64,000 bases of DNA, from NCBI GenBank assembly GCA_965212545.1, contig CBDBVB010000003.1, positions 1 to 64,000 on the forward strand. The letters are read 5' to 3'. Below are positions 28,304-37,452 of the stretch, piece after piece (the first letter of the stretch is position 1; each line of letters starts with the position of its first letter). Position numbers and translations under genes: made by a program. Source of the DNA: JABDIP01 sp965212545 (lineage in GTDB: Bacteria > Pseudomonadota > Alphaproteobacteria > DSM-16000 > Inquilinaceae). The notes below the pieces were generated by a model, which saw only the letters and a list, made by a program, of their open reading frames with translations, did no database searches and was not told the origin of the DNA.

Positions 28304-28993
28304 ATGGAATCCGCAATGGCAAAGCTGCTCAAGAACATCCTTATCTACCATATTCACGACAGGGAATTCCGACGTGCCGCCGAGGCGCATCTGAAGGGCC
28401 GACTGATTGATATCGGATGCGGGACGAAGCCCTACGAGCAGCTATTGGCGCCTTACATCGACGAGCATATCGGCGTTGATCACGAACACACCTTCCACGA
28501 CAAGTCCAACATCGATCTGATCGGCACTGCATACGAAATCCCTTCGGACGACTCTTCGTTCGACTCCGCCGTCTGCACGGCCGTCCTTGAACATCTCGAG
28601 GAGCCCGAGATGGCGCTGCGGGAATGCAATCGGGTCCTGAAACCGGGGGGCGTGGCGATCTACAGCGTCCCCTTCATATGGCATATCCACGAAGAGCCGA
28701 GGGATTTCTACCGTTTCTCGAATTATGGCCTGGAGTATCTATTCAACAAAGTCGGGTTCGAAATCATTGAAGTGAAGGCCCTTTCGGGCTTCTGGGTCAC
28801 CTTTGGCCAACTGTTCGTCTACAACCTCTACCGCATGCGGCGCGGACCGTTGCGCTGGATCCCGATCATCGATGCGATCGGCCTCCTCATCCAGGGCGCG
28901 GCCTATCTTCTCGATCGGGTCGACAAGTCCGAGCGGTGGACCTGGATGTATATGGTCGCGGCACGCAAGCCCGAGGCCCGGGTGCCGTCATGA
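28304..28993 (+). CDS. SAM-dependent methyltransferase (class I)
   Basis: The 229-residue Methyltransf_11-type protein has SAM motif I LIDIGCGTKPYEQLL, the acidic residue in IGVDHEHTF, motif II SFDSAVCTAVLEHLEEPEMA and VLKPGGVAIYSVPF. It probably methylates a sugar or glycan intermediate, given its place in the polysaccharide operon. ATG 28304 or 28316 could be the start; the open frame continues upstream into the formyltransferase gene but without conserved residues. It ends in a TGA overlapping the start of the next gene. A hydrophobic stretch near the C-terminus (RWIPIIDAIGLLIQGAAYLL) may associate with the membrane. Confidence 0.87.
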   Translation: MESAMAKLLKNILIYHIHDREFRRAAEAHLKGRLIDIGCGTKPYEQLLAPYIDEHIGVDHEHTFHDKSNIDLIGTAYEIPSDDSSFDSAVCTAVLEHLEEPEMALRECNRVLKPGGVAIYSVPFIWHIHEEPRDFYRFSNYGLEYLFNKVGFEIIEVKALSGFWVTFGQLFVYNLYRMRRGPLRWIPIIDAIGLLIQGAAYLLDRVDKSERWTWMYMVAARKPEARVPS

Positions 28994-30102
28994 GCGGGCT
29001 GCGCGTCGGCATCATCGGCCTCGGTGGAGCCGGTAGGGCCCATGCGGCCAGGTTTCGGCGCAACAAGGACGTCGGAGAGATCGTCGCCTTCGACCGCAAG
29101 CCCGTCGACCTGCCCGGCGTTGAGTTCTGCGACAGCATCGATGTCATGCTGGAGAAGGTTGATGCGGTGAGCGTCTGCACGCCCGACGACACGCACCTCG
29201 ACTACATCAGGACATGCATGGACCGGAACAAGCATGTGTTGGTCGAGAAGCCCATGGTGTCGAGCCACGACGAAGCTCTGGCCTTGGGCGACATTCTGGC
29301 CCGCCATCCGCATCTGACATTCGCGGTCCACCACCAGATGCGATACGTGCCGGCTTTCCAAGCAGCCAAGCAACTGATCGACCAGAACAGGCTGGGTAGG
29401 GTCTTCTACATGGAGGCCAACTATTGGCATGACATGCGCGCCAGGAACGTCCTGTTCGACAATTGGCGCATCGAGGGGCGAGGCCAGAGCGTGATTTTCG
29501 GCGGCGCCTGCCATCCGCTGGATCTGATGCTGCATTTGTGCAGTCGCGAACCGGTCGGGCACAGGACCTATCTCAGCAAAAGCGCCTATTCCGACTACCC
29601 GGGGCTCTACACCTCCGCCACGACGATTATGAGGTTCGATGACGGGATGGTGGCAAAGTGCCACACGAACAATTGCGTCGTGTTCCCACAGTTGAACAAC
29701 TTGGTGATATTGGGTGATAAGGGTTCCTATATTGATGGTGTGCTCTATCGCGGCGATGATTTCGAGATTGTCAGTCAATACCATGAGAAAGGCAGCATCC
29801 ATTCGCTTCTTGAGAGGTTGACTGTCGAGTTGCCGTCATCGATTGCTTTATTCTTGTTGCGAAGGCGGCGCCTGTTCAGAACGAGTCCTTTCAGCGCTTA
29901 CAATCACGAACATGCCTGCCACGTCATCGTCGACAATTTCGTTGACGCGGTGATGAATGACGCACCAGTACTCGTCGGCTACGCGGACGGATGTCGCGTC
30001 GTTCGGCTGTGTGAGCAGACCGAGGCTGACGGGCTGGCCGATTTCGGGCAGGGCGGCGAAGACGCCGGCGATCCGACATGCCGGCGGCGGCACCATGGTT
30101 GA
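28990..30102 (+). CDS. Gfo/Idh/MocA-family oxidoreductase
   Basis: The 370-residue protein has an N-terminal Rossmann fold (VGIIGLGGAGRAHAARF), the family's EKP motif in HVLVEKPMVSSHDEA, and a C-terminal alpha/beta domain with GGACHPLDLMLHL, which contains the usual active-site histidine. Members oxidise or reduce sugars and nucleotide sugars with NAD(P). It overlaps the methyltransferase by four bases and the sulfotransferase by eight, so it belongs to the same operon and probably acts on a nucleotide sugar of the glycan. The exact reaction is unknown. Confidence 0.9.
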   Translation: MSGLRVGIIGLGGAGRAHAARFRRNKDVGEIVAFDRKPVDLPGVEFCDSIDVMLEKVDAVSVCTPDDTHLDYIRTCMDRNKHVLVEKPMVSSHDEALALGDILARHPHLTFAVHHQMRYVPAFQAAKQLIDQNRLGRVFYMEANYWHDMRARNVLFDNWRIEGRGQSVIFGGACHPLDLMLHLCSREPVGHRTYLSKSAYSDYPGLYTSATTIMRFDDGMVAKCHTNNCVVFPQLNNLVILGDKGSYIDGVLYRGDDFEIVSQYHEKGSIHSLLERLTVELPSSIALFLLRRRRLFRTSPFSAYNHEHACHVIVDNFVDAVMNDAPVLVGYADGCRVVRLCEQTEADGLADFGQGGEDAGDPTCRRRHHG

Positions 30103-30961
30103 TCCGATCAAGACATCGGCACAGATCGCCGGACTCTGGGGCCGTCTCGGCGGAAGCTCCAGACTCTGCTATCGGGGGCTGGTCGAGCGGATTGCTCCGA
30201 CCACCGAAGACGCCTTGGATCTGCTCAGGCATCGCCGGCTATTCGTAATCACCAGCACGGGCCGATCGGGCACGATGTGGTTGGCCGATCTTCTGAACCG
30301 GATCGACGGAGCGTATGTCGTTCATGAACCGATACCGGAGGAGGGCTATGACCATGCGGAGGCGTTCGCGCATCCGGAGGAAGCGGCGCCGTATCTCAGG
30401 AATTTTCGGCTGAGGGACATGGCCTTGCGGATCCGGCAGCTGCAACCGGCTGTCTATGGCGAGGTCAATGGGCTGCTGCGCCGGCATATGCAGGCGCTGC
30501 GAGACTTGCTGCCGAATACTCGCACGATCCAGTTGGTTCGTGACGGGCGGGACTTCGTCACCTCGGTAATGAACCGGCAAACGTACTCGCCCCAAGACAA
30601 GATCTACGGGTCGTTCCAGCCTCCGGCCGATGTGATGGATCCGGCCGAATGGCTGTCGATGGACCGGTTCTCTCGGATTTGCTGGATGTGGGCCCAGGAG
30701 AACGCACACATCCGCAAATATACAGACAGCTTCGCTAGATTCGAGGAAATCACGACGCGCTACGACCTGTTCAAAGAGCAGATTCTCAGCCCGTTGGACC
30801 TGGACCTGGATGAAGGTGTTTGGACCAGGCACACAAAGAACCGTGTTAACGCCACGCAGGTCAGACAACACGCCAGCTATGACGGTTGGACCGCAGACCA
30901 GAAAGACGCTTTCTGGCCCTTGTGCGAGGCGGAGATGGCGGTCTACGGGTACCGCCGCTAG
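30095..30961 (+). CDS. Sulfotransferase-family protein
   Basis: The 288-residue protein contains a 5'-phosphosulfate-binding loop, FVITSTGRSGTMWLADLL, and a 3'-phosphate-binding region, RTIQLVRDGRDFVTSVMNRQ, both typical of PAPS-dependent sulfotransferases. It may add sulfate to a sugar of the polysaccharide, or act on a lipid or small molecule. ATG 30095 is chosen; the frame remains open further upstream inside the oxidoreductase gene. It is directly followed by the flippase gene with no gap. The fold assignment is firmer than the substrate. Confidence 0.85.
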   Translation: MVDPIKTSAQIAGLWGRLGGSSRLCYRGLVERIAPTTEDALDLLRHRRLFVITSTGRSGTMWLADLLNRIDGAYVVHEPIPEEGYDHAEAFAHPEEAAPYLRNFRLRDMALRIRQLQPAVYGEVNGLLRRHMQALRDLLPNTRTIQLVRDGRDFVTSVMNRQTYSPQDKIYGSFQPPADVMDPAEWLSMDRFSRICWMWAQENAHIRKYTDSFARFEEITTRYDLFKEQILSPLDLDLDEGVWTRHTKNRVNATQVRQHASYDGWTADQKDAFWPLCEAEMAVYGYRR

Positions 30962-32473
30962 ATGGCCGCCGGTTCGAGCCGCACCCTGAAGAGCCGGGTG
31001 GCCAAAGGGGTCGGTCTGAGCGGCATGTCGGCGGTTGTGACGGCGGCCGTCCAACTAGCCCAGATGATGGTTCTGGCACGGTTGCTGGGTCCCGAAGCAT
31101 TCGGTCTCATGGCGATCGTCGTCGTCGTTGTTTCGCTGGCGGACCTCGTTGGGCAAATGGGCCTGCACGAGGCGATCGTCGCCCGCAGAGACGTAACCGA
31201 CAGCGTCTTCTCAAGCCTCTATTGGTTCGGCGTCGGCTGCGGAATCGTCACCTATCTCGTGTTCCTGACGACGACGCCGCTGGTTGTCTGGATCTTCGGG
31301 GAGGACGAGCTCGGCCTTTTGATTCCGGTGACGTTGATCAGCATCGTCATCGCCCCGTTGGGCACCCCGTTTCTGGCGCTGGCGCAGAAGGCAATGCGCT
31401 TCGGAATCCTGACCTGGGTTGAGATCGTTTCCGCCGTCGCGGGCCTGGCAACAGCTGTGGTCAGTGCGTGGTATTGGGATCAGGGGGTTTGGGCGCTCGT
31501 CTGGGCGCACTTGACCCGGGTCGTGATTCGCACGATTGCGTTCGCCTTGCGCGGCTGGCTGCTGGGACCGCGGCCGGCGTTTCAAGTCGATCTAGCCGAT
31601 CTTCGAGGTTTCCTCCGCTTCGGGCTCTTTCGTATCGCGGCGATGAGCGTGAACCTTTTGAACTCGCGCATCGATCAAATCCTGATCGGAAGTCTGCTGG
31701 GTGTCCAGGCGCTCGGCTTTTACAGCATGGCGGCAAACCTCACGCTCACGCCCATGCAGATGATCAATCCGGTGATCACGCGCGTTGCATTCCCAGCGTT
31801 CGCCAAACTGCAGGACGATATCCCCCAATTGCGATCGGGTTATCTGCACCTTCTTCGCGCCCTGACTTTCGTCAACGCGCCAATGCTGATCGGGTTTGCC
31901 GCGGTGGCTGGGATCGCAGTTCCCTTGTTACTCGGGGAGGCATGGCAGGACACGATCATCCTTGTACAGATACTCGCCGTGTACACGCTTCTTCGCTCCG
32001 TCGGGAACGCTAGCGGCAGCCTTCTGCTTGGCCTGGGACGTGCGGACATCACTTTCTATTGGAATTTCGGGCTGCTTGTCGTTGTTCCACCGGTCGTCTA
32101 CCTGGCTAGCCTCACGGAGTCGCTCGAGTACATAGCCTGGTCAATGGCCGGGCTGCAGGTTGCTCTGTTCTTCGCCCTGTATTTTCTTGTCGTCCGCCGG
32201 TTGCTTGGCCCCTGCTTCGGGCCATTTGTCGGCGCTTTCCTCGGTCCGGCAGCGTTGTCGGCGGCCATGGCAGTCGTCGTTCTTGGCGTGGCTCCGTTCA
32301 TTGCCAGTGCCACTGCGACGATGGTCTTGACCACGCAGATTCTCGTTGGCGTCGCGAGCTATGGGTTATTGGTGATGACATTCCAGAGGTCGTATCTGCG
32401 GCAGTTGCTTGCGATTGCCAAGGACCGCGCCGGCGGTCATGGCGATGGTGAAATCGATCGTGTTTCGTCCTAA
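30962..32473 (+). CDS. Wzx-type polysaccharide flippase (MOP superfamily)
   Basis: The 503-residue integral membrane protein has about 12-14 helices and opens SRVAKGVGLSGMSAVVTAAV with LLGPEAFGLMAIV, the start typical of WzxC/TuaB-like lipid-linked oligosaccharide translocases. It would flip undecaprenyl-linked repeat units to the periplasmic face. It starts immediately after the sulfotransferase stop. No clear Wzy polymerase is encoded nearby, though the GT-C-like membrane protein at 38893 or a gene outside the window could relate to that step. Confidence 0.93.
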   Translation: MAAGSSRTLKSRVAKGVGLSGMSAVVTAAVQLAQMMVLARLLGPEAFGLMAIVVVVVSLADLVGQMGLHEAIVARRDVTDSVFSSLYWFGVGCGIVTYLVFLTTTPLVVWIFGEDELGLLIPVTLISIVIAPLGTPFLALAQKAMRFGILTWVEIVSAVAGLATAVVSAWYWDQGVWALVWAHLTRVVIRTIAFALRGWLLGPRPAFQVDLADLRGFLRFGLFRIAAMSVNLLNSRIDQILIGSLLGVQALGFYSMAANLTLTPMQMINPVITRVAFPAFAKLQDDIPQLRSGYLHLLRALTFVNAPMLIGFAAVAGIAVPLLLGEAWQDTIILVQILAVYTLLRSVGNASGSLLLGLGRADITFYWNFGLLVVVPPVVYLASLTESLEYIAWSMAGLQVALFFALYFLVVRRLLGPCFGPFVGAFLGPAALSAAMAVVVLGVAPFIASATATMVLTTQILVGVASYGLLVMTFQRSYLRQLLAIAKDRAGGHGDGEIDRVSS

Positions 32474-32563
32474 GGCTCCCAGCGCCGATAGAACTGCAAG
32501 TGGCCCGGATTGGCACTGTATTCCGCGCATTGGCTCGAAATCGGCACGGTTGAAACCGTCCTC

Positions 32564-33724
32564 ATGACGCTGAGAGTCCTTCATAGCTTTCCCGTCTGGC
32601 TGCCGCAGACGCAAACCTGGATGTACAATCAGATCCGGCATCTGCCGGACGACATCGACAGACATGTCGTTTGCGAGAGAACCGCGCATCTCGACCAATT
32701 TCAGGTTCCCAACATTCATTGTCTTGCAGATGAACCGTGGGCACACCGGATCTTGAATCTGGGGATCCTGCCGTTCCGGTTCCGTCCCTATTCCAGATAC
32801 ATGACCAAGGTTATCGGCACCTGCCGCCCAGACATTCTTCATTCCCATTTCGGTCCCGTCGGATGGAGCGATATGGCCGCAGTACGGCGTGCCGGCTCCA
32901 AGCATGTCGTCACTTTCTATGGCCAGGATGTCAGCTATCTGCCCCGGCACGATCCGCTCTGGCGTCGGCGCTATTTGGAACTCTTCGACAGTGTCGACCT
33001 CGTGTTGTGCGAAGGGCATCACATGGCCGGATGTATCCGAGGGCTTGGCTGCCCGGACGACAAGGTGCGGGTTCAGCGCCTCGGTATAGCTTTGAGCGAC
33101 ATCACATTCATGCCGCTCGGCTGGCATCCGGGCGAAAGCCTCAAAGTACTGATCTCCGCCGCGTTCCGCGAAAAGAAGGGCATTCCCGATGCCCTCGAGG
33201 CGCTTGGACGGCTGCAGCATAGATTGCCCCTGGAGATCACGCTGGTCGGCGATTCCAGCGAGGACCCGAGGACCGCCGCCGAAAAAGAGCGAATCCTGGC
33301 AGCCATCGCCCGGAACGGATTGGATGGAAAGATCGATATGCCGGGATTTCTGCCCCATTCGCGGCTCATGGAACTGGCCCCCCTGCATCATGTCTTCCTG
33401 TCGCCCAGCATCACTGCGGACGATGGCGATACCGAGGGCGGCGCGCCGGTGTCGCTGATCGAAATGTCGGCAGCTGGGCTGATGGTCGTCAGCACGGCGC
33501 ATTGCGACATACCCCAGGTCGTGAAGCATAAGGAGACCGGCGTGCTGGCCGCGGAGCGCGATGTTGCCGGATTGGTCGAGAACCTCACATGGCTTCTCGA
33601 CAATTCGGATTGCTGGAGCCGGATGCGCAAGGCCGCGCGGAACCACGTGGAAGAGAACTTCGACGCCGTCCAGCAGGCGCGCCGCTTGGGCGGGATATAC
33701 AAAGAGTTAACCGAACTGGCCTAA
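32564..33724 (+). CDS. Family 4 glycosyltransferase (WcaL/AmsK-like)
   Basis: The 386-residue GT-B enzyme shows VVTFYGQDVSYLPRHDPLWR in the N-terminal half and FLSPSITADDGDTEGGAPVS then LIEMSAAGLMVVSTAHCDIP in the C-terminal nucleotide-sugar domain; the E-G-x-P pattern is the GT4 hallmark. The pattern resembles colanic-acid and amylovoran glycosyltransferases of the WcaL/AmsK type. ATG 32564 (MTLRVLHSFPVWLPQTQTW) is chosen over an upstream in-frame start because conserved sequence starts there. Donor and acceptor are unknown. Confidence 0.9.
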   Translation: MTLRVLHSFPVWLPQTQTWMYNQIRHLPDDIDRHVVCERTAHLDQFQVPNIHCLADEPWAHRILNLGILPFRFRPYSRYMTKVIGTCRPDILHSHFGPVGWSDMAAVRRAGSKHVVTFYGQDVSYLPRHDPLWRRRYLELFDSVDLVLCEGHHMAGCIRGLGCPDDKVRVQRLGIALSDITFMPLGWHPGESLKVLISAAFREKKGIPDALEALGRLQHRLPLEITLVGDSSEDPRTAAEKERILAAIARNGLDGKIDMPGFLPHSRLMELAPLHHVFLSPSITADDGDTEGGAPVSLIEMSAAGLMVVSTAHCDIPQVVKHKETGVLAAERDVAGLVENLTWLLDNSDCWSRMRKAARNHVEENFDAVQQARRLGGIYKELTELA

Positions 33725-33923
33725 CGGTAGAGGAGCCTCGCTGTGCCTTGCGCAGCGAAATCCGGTGTCGTCATGCACGAAATCGACGCCAGCCGGGGGC
33801 AAAGGGCGGTCCCGTTGTCCATGTGTCCGCCGATGGAGTATCGAGGGTAATGTGCTCATTGTGCGCCGCACAGCGCGGATGGCAGGACGATTCGCGAGTG
33901 GCGTGCCGGCCCTTGAGACGATC

Positions 33924-35162
33924 ATGAGCCGCCTAGAGCCGCTCAAAGTCCTGTTCGTGTCGCATTCTGCCGGTCTCTATGGCGCCGAACGCTCGATGCT
34001 GACATTGGTCGAGGGACTGCTGGAGAGCGGCGGAGTTGACGTCGCCGTCATGCTTCCGGACCGCGGTCCGCTGGAATTGGAGCTTCGCGCACGGGGCATA
34101 GAGACGAGGGTATTCCGGTACTGTGCCTGGATTGGTGGCGACACCGGAATTGCGACCCTGCTGCGGCGGTTGTCACGCTTCCGCCTGACGCTCTTCGCCG
34201 CCTTTCGAGCCAGGCGCTGGGTTCGCAATTGGGCCCCGGACATCATCTATTCAAATTCGATCGCCAGTCCCATGGGTCTGTTCCTGGCGGCGGTTCTTCG
34301 TCTGCCGCACATCTGGCATCTTCGCGAACTCGTCGTGGAACAGATGGGCGAGCGCTACGACCTCGGTGAAAAGCTGTCCATGGCTCTCATCGGCCGATGG
34401 ACCCAGGGAATAGTCTGTAATTCCCGTGTCGTCGCTGAGCGAATGGAGAGCCTTCTGCCAAGATCGCCGCCGGTCGTGATCTATAACGGTTTCGATTTCT
34501 CCGATCTCCCGGTTCCCCGGGCGGCGGAGAAATATGACAGAACCGTCGCGGATCCTGCCGTCATCCGATTGGCGATCCTCGGGTCTGTGCAGTCTGCCAA
34601 GGGGCAGGAAGATGGAATCCGGGCGCTTGCGCGTCTGGTCTCCAACAATCTGCCCGTCGTGCTTGATATCATTGGCGACGGTCCCGCGGACTATCGGGCG
34701 GAACTCGAATCGCTTGCTGAGACGCTGTCGGTAAAGGATCGCGTGCTGTTCAAGGGGTTCACGGACGATGTCGGAGGCGTATTGTCGGACAGCGCAGTGA
34801 CGCTGATGACCTCTCGCTTCGAGGTCTTCGGACGGGTGGTCGTTGAATCTCTGGCGTACGGCACTCCCGTCGTTGCGGCACGGGCCGGTGGCATTCTCGA
34901 AGTGGTGAAGGAGGGGACGACCGGCTTGTGCTACTGCCCCGGGAATCACGAGGAGCTCGCGGCAAAGATCGCCATGCTCATCGCCGATCGAACTCTCTAC
35001 GAGAGACTTGTCAGCGACGGATGGCGTGATGCCACGCGGCGGTTTTCGAAGGAAGCGTATGTCAACGCGATAACGGGAGTCCTGTTCCAGGCGTCTGAGA
35101 GGGGTCTGCGGTTTGGTCGAGCATTCGAGTCGGGTGGTGGCCTTGGCCGCGCGGGCAACTGA
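33924..35162 (+). CDS. Family 4 glycosyltransferase
   Basis: The 412-residue GT-B enzyme begins LKVLFVSHSAGLYGAERSML, a typical GT4 N-terminal loop, and has IYSNSIASPMGLFLAAVLRL, the sugar-nucleotide domain LAILGSVQSAKGQEDGIRAL and MTSRFEVFGRVVVESLAYGT then PVVAARAGGI. The E-x7-E element is present as FEVFGRVVVE. The likely start is ATG 33924; an open frame reaches about 53 codons further upstream but that part is unconserved. It acts in the cytoplasm on the glycan repeat unit; specificity is unknown. Confidence 0.9.
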   Translation: MSRLEPLKVLFVSHSAGLYGAERSMLTLVEGLLESGGVDVAVMLPDRGPLELELRARGIETRVFRYCAWIGGDTGIATLLRRLSRFRLTLFAAFRARRWVRNWAPDIIYSNSIASPMGLFLAAVLRLPHIWHLRELVVEQMGERYDLGEKLSMALIGRWTQGIVCNSRVVAERMESLLPRSPPVVIYNGFDFSDLPVPRAAEKYDRTVADPAVIRLAILGSVQSAKGQEDGIRALARLVSNNLPVVLDIIGDGPADYRAELESLAETLSVKDRVLFKGFTDDVGGVLSDSAVTLMTSRFEVFGRVVVESLAYGTPVVAARAGGILEVVKEGTTGLCYCPGNHEELAAKIAMLIADRTLYERLVSDGWRDATRRFSKEAYVNAITGVLFQASERGLRFGRAFESGGGLGRAGN

Positions 35163-35435
35163 GGCGTTCAGTGCGGCGGTCGTCCCTATCATGTGCCGGC
35201 CGGCAACGCAGGATTGAATAGGCATACATGATGGCATTCGGGCGATCATCCCTCTGGGCGACCTGGCGTCGGCTAGGTACATTTCGCAGCAAGCGCCACT
35301 GGATGGCAGCAACGCGCTGCTTAAAGTTTGCCGTCCTATCTGCGCCACCAGCACCGAGTCCGCTCCGGCGACGGTTTCTGTCTAACGGAAGGTGTGGAAT
35401 GGTCGCTGCCTTGGTGGCTTCGCAAGGAATTCGCC

Positions 35436-36368
35436 GTGTCCGGCAATCCTGACGGGCCGCCGCCGCCGGTTCCCGCCATGCCTTGTAGGGCGAACACGGG
35501 CGCCGTCATCGTCACCTTCCATCCGGACTCCGGATTCGAAGAGCGGCTTGAGAGAATCGTGTGCCAAGTCGGACGGGTCGTGATTGTCGACAATCGCTCC
35601 GATGACGTCGCGGTCGACCACCTGCGTCGCCTGAGTTCACGAGAGCAGGTAGATTTGATCGAGAACGACGCCAATCAGGGCTTGGCTGCGGCGCTGAATC
35701 AGGGTGCCGCGCATCTGGCTGGAGCCGAGGTCGAATGGGTCATTTGCTTCGATCAAGATTCCTGGGCCCTGGACGATATGATCGGCGTCTTTCGGTCGGT
35801 CTATGAGGCCATAGATGACAAACGAAGCATCGGGATCATAGGCGGGAATTACATCAGCAGAACGACCGGAATCGCGCGCCATTCGGTCGGGGCAGGGGCC
35901 CGATACAAGGAGGCCACTGTTGCAATCACTTCCGGCAGTATGATGCCTGTGTCCACCTATCAATCGGTTGGCCGGTTCAGGGACGAGTTCTTCATTGACC
36001 ATGTCGATCATGAATTCTGCCTGAGGGCCAGGGCGTTGGGGTCCAAGGTTTTCGTGTCGGGAATCCCGACCATCGAGCACTCGATCGGTCCAGGACTGAA
36101 GAGATGGTTCTTCTTCAAGAAAGTTGAAGCCACCAACCACTCTCCAGTGAGGAGATACTACATGACCAGAAATCTGGTCGTGCTCGTCAAGGAATATTGG
36201 CGCAAGGAGCCTGGTTGGCTTCTAACAATCACTTGGGTCCAGTCTATATTTTTCCTTCTTATGTTGTTCGTCGAACGTCAAAGGTTGCGAAAGCTGAAGA
36301 TGATAGCGACTGGATTGTTCCATGGACTGATGAACCGGTTGGGAGAATACGGTCCCCGCCAAGCCTAG
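35436..36368 (+). CDS. Family 2 glycosyltransferase, rhamnosyltransferase-like
   Basis: The 310-residue protein starts with GAVIVTFHPDSGFEERLERI, then VVIVDNRSDD, NQGLAAALNQG, the DXD-type WVICFDQDSW and HVDHEFCLRARALGSKVFVS. This arrangement matches the RfbF/TIGR01556 rhamnosyltransferases, in agreement with dTDP-rhamnose synthesis in the same locus. GTG 35436 is preferred because AAGGAA lies about 8 bases upstream; ATG 35478 is an alternative. A hydrophobic helix near the C-terminus (WLLTITWVQSIFFLLMLFV) may anchor it to the membrane. The 270-base region upstream contains no credible gene. Confidence 0.85.
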   Translation: MSGNPDGPPPPVPAMPCRANTGAVIVTFHPDSGFEERLERIVCQVGRVVIVDNRSDDVAVDHLRRLSSREQVDLIENDANQGLAAALNQGAAHLAGAEVEWVICFDQDSWALDDMIGVFRSVYEAIDDKRSIGIIGGNYISRTTGIARHSVGAGARYKEATVAITSGSMMPVSTYQSVGRFRDEFFIDHVDHEFCLRARALGSKVFVSGIPTIEHSIGPGLKRWFFFKKVEATNHSPVRRYYMTRNLVVLVKEYWRKEPGWLLTITWVQSIFFLLMLFVERQRLRKLKMIATGLFHGLMNRLGEYGPRQA

Positions 36369-36378
36369 CCGGCTGACC

Positions 36379-37452
36379 TCAATTTGAGGGGCCAAGGTTC
36401 TCGTGGGCGCGGCGACCGCGAATGCGCGCCGTCGTTCCGGTCCGCTGAACTTGCGATGATTGCCATTCGTATGCGGGGCCGGATGTGAGCAGCATGTAGG
36501 CCAGCATCACGAAGAGGCGCTTGTGGAAGCGGCGGTGCGGACGCAGGTACCTGCCCATCAGCAGCAGGTGGAGACGCCGGGGAGCGGTCAATCCCGGGAG
36601 CCTCAAGAGTTCCCGGACGAGGTCGGCCTGCTCCGGCGAGAACTGTTCTGCGAACCGCTTGGCGAAGGCAGCTGCCTGATCGAGCTTGCACCGAAAGTCG
36701 TGCCGGAAGGTACGCGCGAACGCGAAGAGGTTCAACGGGACGGCGCCTCGAAGGGCCATCGCGCCAATCATGTTCGAGCCGTGCTGGCGATAGCGCACGG
36801 TGCCTGTCCTCAGATAGGCCGCATGGCCGTGGGCAGCGGCAGTCAGCGCGATCCACCAATCGTGGGCCGCCGCCGCTTCCGGGATTGGGCTGCTGAGCAC
36901 GACAAGGGGTCGATTGATCAATGTCGTGCAGCCGGTCACCACATTCTGAATCAACAACATGCTGAATCGCTGGCTGATGTCCGGGTCGAGACCGGCGTAA
37001 TCCCAGAGCGATCCGGCAATCGGCTCTAGCTCCTCATCAACGACTTCAAGATCGGTGAAGACCAAAAGGGGCGAGACCGGGCCATGGATCTCCTCCATGG
37101 CTCGCATCTCCTGCATGCAAAGGGCCAGCTTGTTCGGATACCATTCATCATCCTGGTCGCACAGCGCGACATAGTCAGCCGTCGAGCGTTCCAGCAGCAT
37201 GGAGAAATTGCCACGGTATCCCTGGTTGCCCGCTCCGTCCTCGATCAACACGAACCGGCCTGGGTGCCGCGCGGCATAGCCCCGCAGGATCTCCACGGTG
37301 CCGTCCTCTGATCCATCATCGCGCGCCAGCACGCGCCAGGTTCCATAGGACTGCTCCAGGATCGAGTCGATCTGGTGTTCAAGAAACGCCGCCCCGTTGT
37401 AAGTCGCCAGCAGGACCTCGATGAGCGGCGGGCTACCTTCAGCGGGATTCAT
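36379..37452 (-). CDS. Family 2 glycosyltransferase, rhamnosyltransferase-like
   Basis: The 357-residue enzyme has IEVLLATYNGAAFLEHQIDS, ARDDGSEDGTVEIL, the DXD-type VALCDQDDEWYPNKL and AAAHDWWIALTAAAHG (catalytic Asp region), the layout of RgpB-like rhamnosyltransferases. ATG 37452 overlaps the stop of the preceding minus-strand gene by four bases; the frame stays open far upstream but only as a shadow of that gene. It converges on the plus-strand rhamnosyltransferase 10 bases away, so the two halves of the locus meet here. Confidence 0.9.
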   Translation of the reverse strand: MNPAEGSPPLIEVLLATYNGAAFLEHQIDSILEQSYGTWRVLARDDGSEDGTVEILRGYAARHPGRFVLIEDGAGNQGYRGNFSMLLERSTADYVALCDQDDEWYPNKLALCMQEMRAMEEIHGPVSPLLVFTDLEVVDEELEPIAGSLWDYAGLDPDISQRFSMLLIQNVVTGCTTLINRPLVVLSSPIPEAAAAHDWWIALTAAAHGHAAYLRTGTVRYRQHGSNMIGAMALRGAVPLNLFAFARTFRHDFRCKLDQAAAFAKRFAEQFSPEQADLVRELLRLPGLTAPRRLHLLLMGRYLRPHRRFHKRLFVMLAYMLLTSGPAYEWQSSQVQRTGTTARIRGRRAHENLGPSN